Assembly (NCBI GenBank): GCA_003647035.1
Contig: QMMB01000238.1
Location: 1-5,763, forward strand
Reading direction: 5' to 3'
DNA length: 5,763 bases
Source: Deltaproteobacteria bacterium
Lineage (GTDB): Bacteria; Myxococcota_A; Polyangia; Polyangiales; Houyiibacteriaceae
Shown: positions 1 through 5,763 of the stretch, piece by piece
Layout: each line of letters starts with the position of its first letter
How positions within the stretch are numbered: position 1 is the stretch's first letter
Notes under the pieces: generated by a model
Database searches by the model: none
Told to the model about the DNA's origin: nothing
What the model saw: the letters and a program-made list of their open reading frames with translations, nothing else
Program-made: the position numbers and the translations under genes

Positions 1-1
1 C

Positions 2-1285
2 GCGGAGACCGCCCCATCGATCGCGGGCGGCCCGACGAACCCCGATCACATAGTCGGGGCTTGGACCCAAGATCTCTCGCTTGGCATCGTGTCAGCAGCA
101 AGCTTCGACGGCGGACTCACCTGGGACCGCGTCGTGATTCCAGGAATCTCCACATGCTCGAACGGCCCGCGACCCAACGCAATCGACGGCCGTCTCGCCT
201 TCGCGGCCAATGGCGACCTGTATAGCGTGAGCACGTCCTACACCGATGTGTTCGGCCGCGACAACGTCGACATCAGCTACGAGTCTCCCTCTGCCATCGT
301 CGTCCACAAGTCTCTCGACGGGGGCCGCACCTGGAGCCAACCCAACGTCGTCGTAGAGTACCCTGGGGGTGACACCCAACACCTGAGGGCGTCGATTACA
401 GCCGACCGGGAAGCCCCATGCACCCTCTACGTCGGTTGGACGCAACTTTTCTGGAGAGGCCTTGGTGGCATCGTGTGGACGAGTCGAACAACGGATTGTG
501 GCGGCACCTGGGACGAGCCCGTCACTCTGTACACGAACGGTCGTCCTGGCTACGCGGTTCAGCTCCTGGTATTGCCCGACAGCTCGCCCGTGGCCTTCTT
601 TAGAACACGCCTAGAAGGGTCCCTTTATGCGCAGCGATCCCCGGACGGAGGCGAGAGTTGGCCTGGCGAGCCCACGCTGTTGGCGACCGAGTTCCGTCGC
701 ACCGTAGTGCCACCCGACACGGACCAGCTATTGCGCGCCGAACCCGATTTCTTCGACGTCGCGGTCGATCGACGCAGCGGCCGCTTGGTCGCCGTCTGGC
801 AACAATGGCTCGAGGACGAGATTACCACCCGGTTTGGCTTTTCGTCGTCTGAGGACGGAGGCCTGACCTGGTCAACCCCCGTGCGAGTCGACCGCACTCC
901 ACCTAGCCCGAATGTTGCGTTGAACCAGGTGTTTTGGCCGTCGGTAGCGATATCGGACAACGGCACCATCGGCGTCACCTACTACAACTTTCAGGGTGAC
1001 ACTTTCGGCGACGGCCGCGCGGATACCGACGTGTGGTTCGTCCATTGCCGTCCCGATGCAAAGGACTGCACGGAGCCCGAGAGCTGGAGCGAAGCGGTGC
1101 GACTCACACCCGAATCATTTGATGTCCTTCGTGCGCCGTTCGCCTCCGGACCCACGGTCCACGGGCTGGACTTGGGCGACTATCGAGGGCTGACCTCGAT
1201 CGGAAACGACTTCCTCGCGATGTTTTCCGTCACGACCGACGACGATCCAGCCAACGTCATCTTCGCCCGAATTCGAGCGCAATGA
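2..1285 (+). CDS. Sialidase-like (BNR/Asp-box) beta-propeller protein, 5' partial
   Basis: The reading frame is open from the first bases of the window, so the true start lies upstream. A GTG at 89 is internal, because the residues before it already read like a propeller strand (HIVGAWTQD). 427 residues are visible, ending at TGA 1283-1285. Five Asp-box motifs (S-x-D-x-G-x-T-W type) are seen: SFDGGLTW, SLDGGRTW, TTDCGGTW, SPDGGESW and SEDGGLTW, each followed by a strand ending in V-V or similar. The C-terminus has the GDYRGLTSIG and FARIRAQ pattern common in the last blade of sialidase-superfamily propellers. Asp boxes are structural turns and do not prove sialidase activity; the catalytic arginine triad cannot be assigned without the N-terminus. 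Such proteins are usually secreted or surface exposed, but the signal peptide would be off-window. It converges with trpA, so it is not in the trp operon. The fold is well supported; the function is unknown. Confidence 0.85.
   Translation, partial: AETAPSIAGGPTNPDHIVGAWTQDLSLGIVSAASFDGGLTWDRVVIPGISTCSNGPRPNAIDGRLAFAANGDLYSVSTSYTDVFGRDNVDISYESPSAIVVHKSLDGGRTWSQPNVVVEYPGGDTQHLRASITADREAPCTLYVGWTQLFWRGLGGIVWTSRTTDCGGTWDEPVTLYTNGRPGYAVQLLVLPDSSPVAFFRTRLEGSLYAQRSPDGGESWPGEPTLLATEFRRTVVPPDTDQLLRAEPDFFDVAVDRRSGRLVAVWQQWLEDEITTRFGFSSSEDGGLTWSTPVRVDRTPPSPNVALNQVFWPSVAISDNGTIGVTYYNFQGDTFGDGRADTDVWFVHCRPDAKDCTEPESWSEAVRLTPESFDVLRAPFASGPTVHGLDLGDYRGLTSIGNDFLAMFSVTTDDDPANVIFARIRAQ
101..871 (+). repeat. 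Five Asp-box repeats in the beta-propeller protein
   Basis: The protein-level repeats lie at 101-124, 311-334, 488-511, 638-661 and 848-871. All keep the G-G-x-[TS]-W or closely related core; the third, TTDCGGTW, lacks one residue between the Asp and the Gly pair. Spacing is 70, 60, 50 and 70 residues, as expected for one Asp box per propeller blade. A degenerate sixth candidate (TEPESWSEAV, near 1073-1102) keeps only the S-W-S end. The DNA copies have diverged, so this is an old fold repeat and not a recent tandem duplication. Confidence 0.8.
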
Positions 1286-1330
1286 CGAGCACTAGACACT
1301 TGTCGTCCACAGCAGGTCAAAACAAGGCCG

Positions 1331-2131
1331 TTACTGCCGACTCAGGCCCTGAGCGAGCTCGGAGACCAATTCGCGGACAGAACCCACCGCCGCCTCAGGA
1401 CTCGTCGCGTCTTCGATAGCGCTGACGACGGCGCTCCCGACCACGACACCGTCTACGTGCGGGGCGACCGTCGCGACGTCGTCTTTGGTTTTCACGCCGA
1501 ACCCGATCGCGACCGGACGGGCGAGCTCACGCTGCAACGTGCCGGCCCGCTCCGACGCACTGGCCAAATCGACTGCCTTGGAGCCGGTAACGCCGGTCAT
1601 CGAGACGTAGTAGATGAAGGAAGTCGCAGCCTCCGCCGCCTGCGCGATGCGCTCAGGGTTGCTCGTCGGCGCGACGAGTGGAACGAAGTCGAGACCCCTT
1701 TCGACCGCGGGCCCTCTGAGCCCCGCGCTCTCCTCAGGTGGGAGATCGACGACGAGAAATCCGTCGGCGCCGCTGTCCGCCGCATCGTCGACGAGCTTCT
1801 GCTCTCCGTACGAAAGGATAGGATTGTAATAACCGAAAAGTAGAATCGGCACGTCCGTGCGGCCTCGGATCACGCGCACGGTGTCGAGCACTTTGGAGAG
1901 CGTGGTTCCGCCGCGCAGTGATCGCTCGGCTGCCCGCTGAATCGTAGGGCCGTCGGCTGTCGGATCGCTGAACGGGACACCAAGCTCGATCACATCGGCG
2001 CCTGCCTCGGCGGCGGCGACCACGAGCTCGGCGGTCGTATCCAGATCCGGGTCGCCCGCGCACAGGTAGATCACCAGCGCCGCGCGGTCTTCTTTTCGCG
2101 CGTTCTCGAACGCGTCAGCAATTCGGCCCAC
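1331..2131 (-). CDS. trpA: Tryptophan synthase alpha subunit
   Basis: TrpA cleaves indole-3-glycerol phosphate into indole and glyceraldehyde 3-phosphate; indole then passes through a tunnel to TrpB in the cytoplasmic alpha2-beta2 complex. The product is 266 residues, against 268 in E. coli, and is a TIM barrel. The catalytic acids fall at the same numbers as in E. coli: Glu49 in VIELGVPFSDP and Asp60 in TADGPTIQ. Also visible are Y174-Y175 in FIYYVSMTGVTG, which leads into the flexible active-site loop, and the phosphate-binding segments GFGVKTKDD (210-218) and VVGSAVV (230-236). The start is a GTG at 2131-2129 that gives the normal family N-terminus. It lies 5 bases after the trpB stop, with a GGGG stretch about 9 bases upstream as a possible ribosome site inside the end of trpB. 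Co-transcription and translational coupling with trpB are therefore likely. The gene looks intact and the identification is secure. Confidence 0.98.
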   Translation of the reverse strand: MGRIADAFENARKEDRAALVIYLCAGDPDLDTTAELVVAAAEAGADVIELGVPFSDPTADGPTIQRAAERSLRGGTTLSKVLDTVRVIRGRTDVPILLFGYYNPILSYGEQKLVDDAADSGADGFLVVDLPPEESAGLRGPAVERGLDFVPLVAPTSNPERIAQAAEAATSFIYYVSMTGVTGSKAVDLASASERAGTLQRELARPVAIGFGVKTKDDVATVAPHVDGVVVGSAVVSAIEDATSPEAAVGSVRELVSELAQGLSRQ

Positions 2132-2136
2132 GAGCG

Positions 2137-3327
2137 TCAGCCCCTTTCCCCGAGCTTCTCGATCACCGTTTCGAGGTCTTTATCCCCGCGCCCCGACAGG
2201 CACACCAAGATGTCGGCGTCCGGCCCGAGCTCCGCGGCAATCGTTGGCAGGTAGGCGAACGCGTGACTGGTTTCGAGCGCTGGGATGATCCCCTCGGTGC
2301 GGCAGAGCTGCTGAAACGCGTCGAGGGCAGCGTCATCCGTCACCGACCCATAGGTCGCGCGACCGGTGTCTTTGAGCCAGGCATGCTCCGGCCCGACACC
2401 AGGGTAATCGAGGCCCGCACTGATCGAATGGGCTTCGACGATCTGCCCGTCGGGGCTCTGAAGCACATAGCTCTTTGCGCCATGCAAGACGCCCACGCTG
2501 CCCGCACACAGAGGCGCGGCATGGTGGCCGGTTTCGATCCCGTCGCCTGCGGCTTCCACACCGATCAAGCGAACCGACTCGTCGTCGATGAAGCCTGCGA
2601 AGATACCCATCGCGTTGGAGCCGCCGCCGACACAGGCGACGACTGCGTCGGGAAGCCTACCGGCTTGCTCGAGCATCTGCGCCCGCGCCTCCTGGCCAAT
2701 GACCGCCTGGAAATCGCGCACGATGACCGGGTACGGATGTGGACCTGCCACCGACCCGACGCAGTAGTGCGTAGTCCGCACATTCGTAACCCAGTCGCGC
2801 AGCGCCTCGTTCATCGCGTCCTTCAACGTCGATGACCCCGAAGTGACCGAGTGCACCTGCGCACCCAGCAACTCCATCCGCCGCACGTTGGGCGCTTGGC
2901 GCCGAATGTCTTCCGCCCCCATGAACACCTCACAGGGGAGCCCCATCAGCGCGCACGCAGTCGCGGTCGCCACCCCGTGCTGGCCCGCTCCGGTCTCGGC
3001 GATGATCCGGGTCTTGCCCATCCGCTTGGCCAGCAAAATCTGCCCGAGCGTGTTGTTCACCTTGTGGGCGCCGGTGTGGCAGAGGTCCTCACGCTTGAGC
3101 CAGATCCGAGACCCGATCTCCGCGGACAGACGCGACGCAAAATAGGTGGGGGTCTCCCGGCCGGCGTACTGATGGAGGAGCGTGTCGAGCTCCGCCTGAA
3201 AGGCCGCATCCCGCTGAGATTCCTGGTAGGCCTGCGTCAGCTCGTCGAGCGCGGGCATCAAGGTCTCGGCGACATAGCGTCCGCCGTAAGGACCGTAGCG
3301 CCCGGAAGCCGGTTCGGGGGGTTGCAT
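2137..3327 (-). CDS. trpB: Tryptophan synthase beta subunit (PLP enzyme)
   Basis: TrpB condenses indole, channelled from TrpA, with L-serine to give L-tryptophan. From the chosen ATG (3327-3325) it is 396 residues; E. coli TrpB has 397. The N-terminus has the family signature YGPYGGRYV. The PLP-binding lysine is K89 in TGAHKVNN, the catalytic glutamate is E111 in AETGAGQHG, and the PLP phosphate loop is GGGSNA (234-239). SGRGDKD near the C-terminus is the conserved serine segment near the PLP ring nitrogen. All lie two residues later than in the Salmonella enzyme, which supports this start. An in-frame ATG at 3348 would add seven residues (MRYVLRL); neither start has a clear Shine-Dalgarno sequence. 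The open frame continues antisense through the neighbouring acyltransferase to 4104, but that extension has no TrpB homology and is not coding. It is a canonical TrpB, first gene of a trpBA pair, with no trpF or trpC immediately upstream. Confidence 0.98.
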   Translation of the reverse strand: MQPPEPASGRYGPYGGRYVAETLMPALDELTQAYQESQRDAAFQAELDTLLHQYAGRETPTYFASRLSAEIGSRIWLKREDLCHTGAHKVNNTLGQILLAKRMGKTRIIAETGAGQHGVATATACALMGLPCEVFMGAEDIRRQAPNVRRMELLGAQVHSVTSGSSTLKDAMNEALRDWVTNVRTTHYCVGSVAGPHPYPVIVRDFQAVIGQEARAQMLEQAGRLPDAVVACVGGGSNAMGIFAGFIDDESVRLIGVEAAGDGIETGHHAAPLCAGSVGVLHGAKSYVLQSPDGQIVEAHSISAGLDYPGVGPEHAWLKDTGRATYGSVTDDAALDAFQQLCRTEGIIPALETSHAFAYLPTIAAELGPDADILVCLSGRGDKDLETVIEKLGERG

Positions 3328-3348
3328 GAGGCGCAGAACGTAGCGCAT

Positions 3349-3355
3349 AGGAGAG
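3349..3355 (+). promoter_or_regulatory. Ribosome binding site of the acyltransferase gene
   Basis: AGGAGAG lies 8 bases before the ATG at 3364 and 14 bases before the in-frame ATG at 3370, so it favours 3364. It sits directly beside the alternative trpB ATG (3348-3346, opposite strand). This is the only convincing Shine-Dalgarno match at any gene start in the window. Confidence 0.65.
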
Positions 3356-3363
3356 CCGCGCGC

Positions 3364-4194
3364 ATGCATATGACTGACCCGACCAAGCCGGCCCTGCCAC
3401 CGTTCAACCGACATGCCTTCGAGCGCATGATCCGCCTCACCGCCATTTTGGATCAATGGTTCCAGCCAACGATCGAAGGCGTCGACAACATCCCCGCGCA
3501 AGGAGGCGCCCTCCTGGTGACCAACCATGGCAACTTCGGCCTGGACCTTGCCGTGCTCATCGGACTCATCCACGAGAGGGCCGGCCGGGTGATTCGCTCG
3601 CTCGGCGACCGCGTCGTCTTCGCCACTCCGGTGGTTCGTGATCTCGCTCGCACCATGGGCGTCATCGAAGGGCAACCTGCGGCGACCGTAGCCCTCCTCC
3701 AAGACGATCAACTGGTTTTGGTCTATCCGGGCGGCGCCAAGGAAGCTCTGTCCTCCCCCGAAGACGCATACCGCCTGCAGTGGGAAGGCAGCCGTGGGTT
3801 CATCCGTACAGCCTTGCGCGCTCAGAAACCCATCATCCCGGTGGCCGGCATCGGCAACGAGGAACTCTACGTCCAGCTCGTCTCCAAGGACCGTGTCCGT
3901 GAGAGCCGAATCGGCCGCTTCGTCTCCGGCCTCCTCGGCGAAAAGTACGTGACCCCAATCTACATGGGCCTCGGCGTCATCCCCTTCCCGACCGAGCTTC
4001 ACTACATCATCGGAGAACCCATTCACCTCCCCTACGGGCCGGAGGCGGCGGATGACGAGAAGATCGTCGCGGAACTGCACCGGCAGGTCACCGAGACCAC
4101 CCAACAGTTGATCTACCAGGGGCTAGACGACCGCGAGAAGGCCGGCACTGACACTGTGGCTGATTCAGGCACTGCCACCCACTCCTCCTCGTGA
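3364..4194 (+). CDS. Lysophospholipid/MGAT-like acyltransferase (PlsC superfamily)
   Basis: This is a membrane-associated acyltransferase expected to move a fatty acyl group from acyl-CoA or acyl-ACP to a glycerolipid or other lipid alcohol. The product is 276 residues from the ATG at 3364, which has a good ribosome site. The catalytic histidine motif is TNHGNFGLD: H55 and D61, an H-x5-D spacing instead of the usual H-x4-D. The block VYPGGAKEAL (120-129) matches the PGGA-[RK]-E-A-L signature of the MGAT/DGAT2-like branch. KPIIPVAGIG (155-164) and the late IPFPTELHYIIGEPI (206-220) also fit that branch. There is no signal peptide or obvious transmembrane helix. The last ~17 residues (TDTVADSGTATHSSS) are low-complexity and probably disordered. 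The frame stays open back to 2851, but that part lies antisense to trpB and is not coding. The stop overlaps the next gene by 4 bases, indicating an operon. Superfamily is secure; acceptor lipid is unknown. Confidence 0.9.
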   Translation: MHMTDPTKPALPPFNRHAFERMIRLTAILDQWFQPTIEGVDNIPAQGGALLVTNHGNFGLDLAVLIGLIHERAGRVIRSLGDRVVFATPVVRDLARTMGVIEGQPAATVALLQDDQLVLVYPGGAKEALSSPEDAYRLQWEGSRGFIRTALRAQKPIIPVAGIGNEELYVQLVSKDRVRESRIGRFVSGLLGEKYVTPIYMGLGVIPFPTELHYIIGEPIHLPYGPEAADDEKIVAELHRQVTETTQQLIYQGLDDREKAGTDTVADSGTATHSSS

Positions 4195-4772
4195 TACAGT
4201 CCGCCGTCGGCCTAGGCGTGCGGTACAAGCTCTACAGACGAACGTTCACGAAGCTCAGCGTGCTGTCTGGCGCGAGCCTCGTGCTGCTCCCGTCTTGCAG
4301 CGATGCACCCACCGTTCCGAGTGGCTCCGTCACCCTGACAACCGACGAACGTGAGCTCTTGGATCGCTTTGCAGAGGTCTACATACCGACCGAAGGCACT
4401 TCGCTCAAACCGCTGTCTGAGGTTCCTGTGGCGGACAACATCGAGCAGGCTTTTTCGCTCATGGACGCCGAGATGCTCGAGCAGGTCCGCATCGGCCTCA
4501 AGTTGTTCAACTACGGGTCGATCTTGATCGGCCTTCACTTCGCGCGCTTCGTCCATCTCTCGGTCGAACAGCGCCTCCACTACATCCGGCAGTGGGAACG
4601 AGGCATCGAAATCCAACGCGGAATCTCCACCCTCCTCAAGAAGCTCATGTGTTACGGATACTGGCAGGACATCGAGGCAGGCCGCGCTATCGGTTACCAG
4701 GGTCCGCTTTCGGAAGCTCAGGGCATTCGAAGCCTGGGCAATGCGCCGATGCCCCAAAGCCCCGCCGAGTAA
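4191..4772 (+). CDS. Tat-exported lipoprotein, gluconate 2-dehydrogenase subunit 3-like small subunit
   Basis: This is a probable small (gamma) subunit of a membrane-bound FAD dehydrogenase. The product is 193 residues from a GTG at 4191 that shares four bases (GTGA) with the upstream stop. The N-terminus has a twin-arginine motif (RRTFTK, residues 16-21), a short hydrophobic stretch (LSVLSGASLVLL) and a lipobox ending at Cys36 (LLPSC), so it should be a Tat-exported lipoprotein. A GTG at 4218 would give a tighter signal peptide (MRYKLYRRTFTK) and is a credible alternative start. The mature part (LTTDERELLDRFAEVYIPTEG and a helical C-terminal half) fits the small-subunit family by its opening pattern and by position, more than by any catalytic motif. 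In FAD-glucose and gluconate dehydrogenases this subunit carries the Tat signal and helps export the signal-less catalytic subunit. The GMC gene 5 bases downstream fits that role. No cofactor motif is visible. Family assignment is moderately confident. Confidence 0.75.
   Translation: MIQSAVGLGVRYKLYRRTFTKLSVLSGASLVLLPSCSDAPTVPSGSVTLTTDERELLDRFAEVYIPTEGTSLKPLSEVPVADNIEQAFSLMDAEMLEQVRIGLKLFNYGSILIGLHFARFVHLSVEQRLHYIRQWERGIEIQRGISTLLKKLMCYGYWQDIEAGRAIGYQGPLSEAQGIRSLGNAPMPQSPAE
4236..4298 (+). other. Tat signal with lipobox in the small subunit
   Basis: The segment runs from the paired arginines (codons AGA CGA at 4236-4241) to the predicted lipidated Cys36 (4296-4298). The order is RRTFTK, a hydrophobic core and LLPSC, followed by SDAPTVPSG, a flexible linker typical after a lipid anchor. 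It predicts Tat export and membrane anchoring facing the periplasm. Confidence 0.7.
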
Positions 4773-4777
4773 CCGCT

Positions 4778-5763
4778 ATGGCAAACGAACTGAACGTTAC
4801 GCAGCCAAGCCAAATCCCGGACGCAGGCCTGAACCTCGACGCTGACGTCGTGGTCATCGGTTCGGGGGCGGGGGGCGCCGTGACGGCCTACGAGCTGGCG
4901 CGAACGGGGGCGAAAGTCGTCGTCCTAGAGGCGGGGCCGCACATCCCGTCCAGTGCGTTTCAGGAACATGCGCCGACGGCGCTCGAAACCTTATATGAGG
5001 ATCATGGCAATCAGGTGAACACGACCGGCGACCTGCCAATCCTTCAAGGCAGGTGTGTTGGAGGCTCGACCGTCGTCAACGGCGCAGTGTGCTTTCGCGC
5101 GCCGGATCAGGTGCTTCAGAGCTGGGTCGATGACCACGGCCTCGACAACCTCTCCCCCGAGTCACTCGAGCCTTACTTCGAACGCGTCGAGCGCAACCTG
5201 TCGATTCACCAGAACGAGCCGCACGAGGTGAACTACAACGGGCGTCTCCTGATCGAAGGGGCGGAGAAGGTCGGCATCCGAGCGGCTCCCATTTCTCGCA
5301 ACATCAAGGATTGTGCGCTCACCGGCCACTGCATCTCCGGCTGCAAGACCGATCGCAAGCAATCGATGCTGGTAACCTACCTACCCTGGGCCAGCGAGCT
5401 CGGCGCGAAAATCCTGAGCGGCACGCGGGCGGAAAGCTTCGACGTCAGTGGTCGCCGCATCACAGCAGTCAACGCTGTGGCCACCGATCCGAATGGCAAA
5501 GCCAAGCCGGTTCGGATCGAGGCGGGACTGGTGGTCGTGGCTGCCGGCGCGGTGCAGACGCCGCTCCTGTTTCAGAAGAACAAGCTCGGCAACAGCAGCG
5601 GCGAAGTTGGCCGCAACTTCGCGTGCCATCCATCGCTCGCGGTCTTTGGTGAGCACGACAAGGACATCTACGCGTGGGTTGGCTCCACGCTGAGTGCGCA
5701 GGCGGGCGATTTCGGGAATCCCCTCAAAGGCGGGTACCTGTTGGAAGCCGGCATGGTCGGCCC
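4778..5763 (+). CDS. GMC-family FAD-dependent oxidoreductase, 3' partial
   Basis: The frame runs from ATG 4778 to the window edge without a stop; 328 residues are visible of a family usually over 500. It oxidises an alcohol group using FAD. The FAD-binding Rossmann fold is VVVIGSGAGGAVTAYELA (24-41) with the ribose-binding glutamate E51 in VLEAGP. The GMC signature GRCVGGSTVVNG lies at 91-102, and the second FAD segment AAGAVQTPLL at 255-264, followed by VGRNFACHP (277-285). A cysteine cluster C179-x5-C185-x3-C189, followed by K194-Q-S-M, resembles the iron-sulfur-type cluster of FAD-glucose dehydrogenase catalytic subunits. The catalytic His/Asn pair lies in the missing C-terminus. There is no signal peptide, so export would depend on the Tat signal of the small subunit upstream. 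The gap to that gene is 5 bases, with no strong ribosome site, suggesting coupled translation. Family secure; substrate unknown (sugar, sterol and long-chain alcohol all possible). Confidence 0.93.
   Translation, partial: MANELNVTQPSQIPDAGLNLDADVVVIGSGAGGAVTAYELARTGAKVVVLEAGPHIPSSAFQEHAPTALETLYEDHGNQVNTTGDLPILQGRCVGGSTVVNGAVCFRAPDQVLQSWVDDHGLDNLSPESLEPYFERVERNLSIHQNEPHEVNYNGRLLIEGAEKVGIRAAPISRNIKDCALTGHCISGCKTDRKQSMLVTYLPWASELGAKILSGTRAESFDVSGRRITAVNAVATDPNGKAKPVRIEAGLVVVAAGAVQTPLLFQKNKLGNSSGEVGRNFACHPSLAVFGEHDKDIYAWVGSTLSAQAGDFGNPLKGGYLLEAGMVG
5312..5344 (+). other. C-x5-C-x3-C motif in the GMC oxidoreductase (possible Fe-S site)
   Basis: The codons for C179 (5312-5314), C185 (5330-5332) and C189 (5342-5344) form CALTGHCISGC. 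The spacing resembles the cysteine cluster reported to hold a 3Fe-4S centre in the catalytic subunit of Burkholderia FAD-glucose dehydrogenase. The motif alone does not prove a cluster; the cysteines could be structural. Confidence 0.55.

Noticed and set aside
89..1285. GTG at 89 as the true start of the propeller gene
   Set aside because: The frame is open to the window edge and the upstream residues read as propeller sequence. An Asp box only five residues after the start would leave the blade without its first strands.
1284..1307. Possible hairpin (GACGA with TCGTC) as a bidirectional terminator between the propeller gene and trpA
   Set aside because: The stem is only 5 base pairs with a 14-base loop, it overlaps the stop codon, and no T-run follows on either strand. 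The 45-base gap shows nothing convincing.
1457..1843. 128-residue plus-strand open frame inside trpA
   Set aside because: It is antisense to conserved TrpA barrel sequence, is rich in Arg and Asp as expected of a GC-rich shadow frame, and has no domain.
2263..2835. 190-residue plus-strand open frame inside trpB
   Set aside because: It is fully antisense to strongly conserved TrpB sequence and shows no recognisable domain. GC-rich codon use explains the lack of stops.
2851..3363. Upstream extension of the acyltransferase to an earlier start at 2851
   Set aside because: This part is antisense to the conserved TrpB core, including the PLP lysine region, and does not resemble an acyltransferase N-terminus. 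The AGGAGAG site and the family-like sequence support the start at 3364.
3349..4104. Open-frame extension of trpB to 4104, giving a 655-residue protein
   Set aside because: The extra part is antisense to the acyltransferase and has no TrpB-like sequence. The trpB codons are aligned in phase with the acyltransferase codons, so a stop needs TTA, CTA or TCA in the sense gene. These are rare in this GC-rich DNA; the first is CTA at 4123.
4212..4757. 181-residue minus-strand open frame opposite the small subunit
   Set aside because: The plus-strand protein has a Tat signal, a lipobox and an operon position. The opposite frame has no motif and no independent context.

Overview
The window is GC-rich, gene-dense bacterial DNA with almost no non-coding sequence. 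It holds six protein genes, two of them cut by the window edges. The Tat-type lipoprotein signal, the paired GMC dehydrogenase subunits and the MGAT-like acyltransferase suggest a Gram-negative bacterium with a respiratory periplasm. Myxococcota or a related deltaproteobacterial-type lineage is my guess, held with low confidence because nothing here is a firm phylogenetic marker. I see no tRNA, rRNA, CRISPR array, insertion sequence or integration site.

Left part (2-1285, + strand): the C-terminal 427 residues of a sialidase-like beta-propeller protein with five clear Asp-box repeats. It converges on the next block across a 45-base gap. Middle (1331-3327, - strand): a compact trpB-trpA pair encoding the two subunits of tryptophan synthase. 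All main catalytic residues are present, with only 5 bases between the genes. Right part (3364 to the end, + strand): a tight cluster of a lysophospholipid/MGAT-like acyltransferase, a small Tat-exported lipoprotein of the gluconate 2-dehydrogenase subunit 3 type, and a GMC-family FAD oxidoreductase that runs off the window. The first two genes overlap by 4 bases and the last two are 5 bases apart.

The small subunit and the GMC protein very probably form one membrane-anchored periplasmic dehydrogenase. The small subunit would provide the export signal and lipid anchor, and the GMC subunit the FAD and a C-x5-C-x3-C cysteine cluster that may hold an iron-sulfur centre. The acyltransferase may act on related lipid chemistry or may only be co-transcribed. 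trpB and the acyltransferase are divergent, with start codons separated by only 15-36 bases, so their promoters must lie inside each other's coding sequence.

Most of the window is conventional. The most interesting part is the right-hand operon, whose substrate and electron acceptor cannot be read from the sequence. I do not see evidence of a wholly new system.
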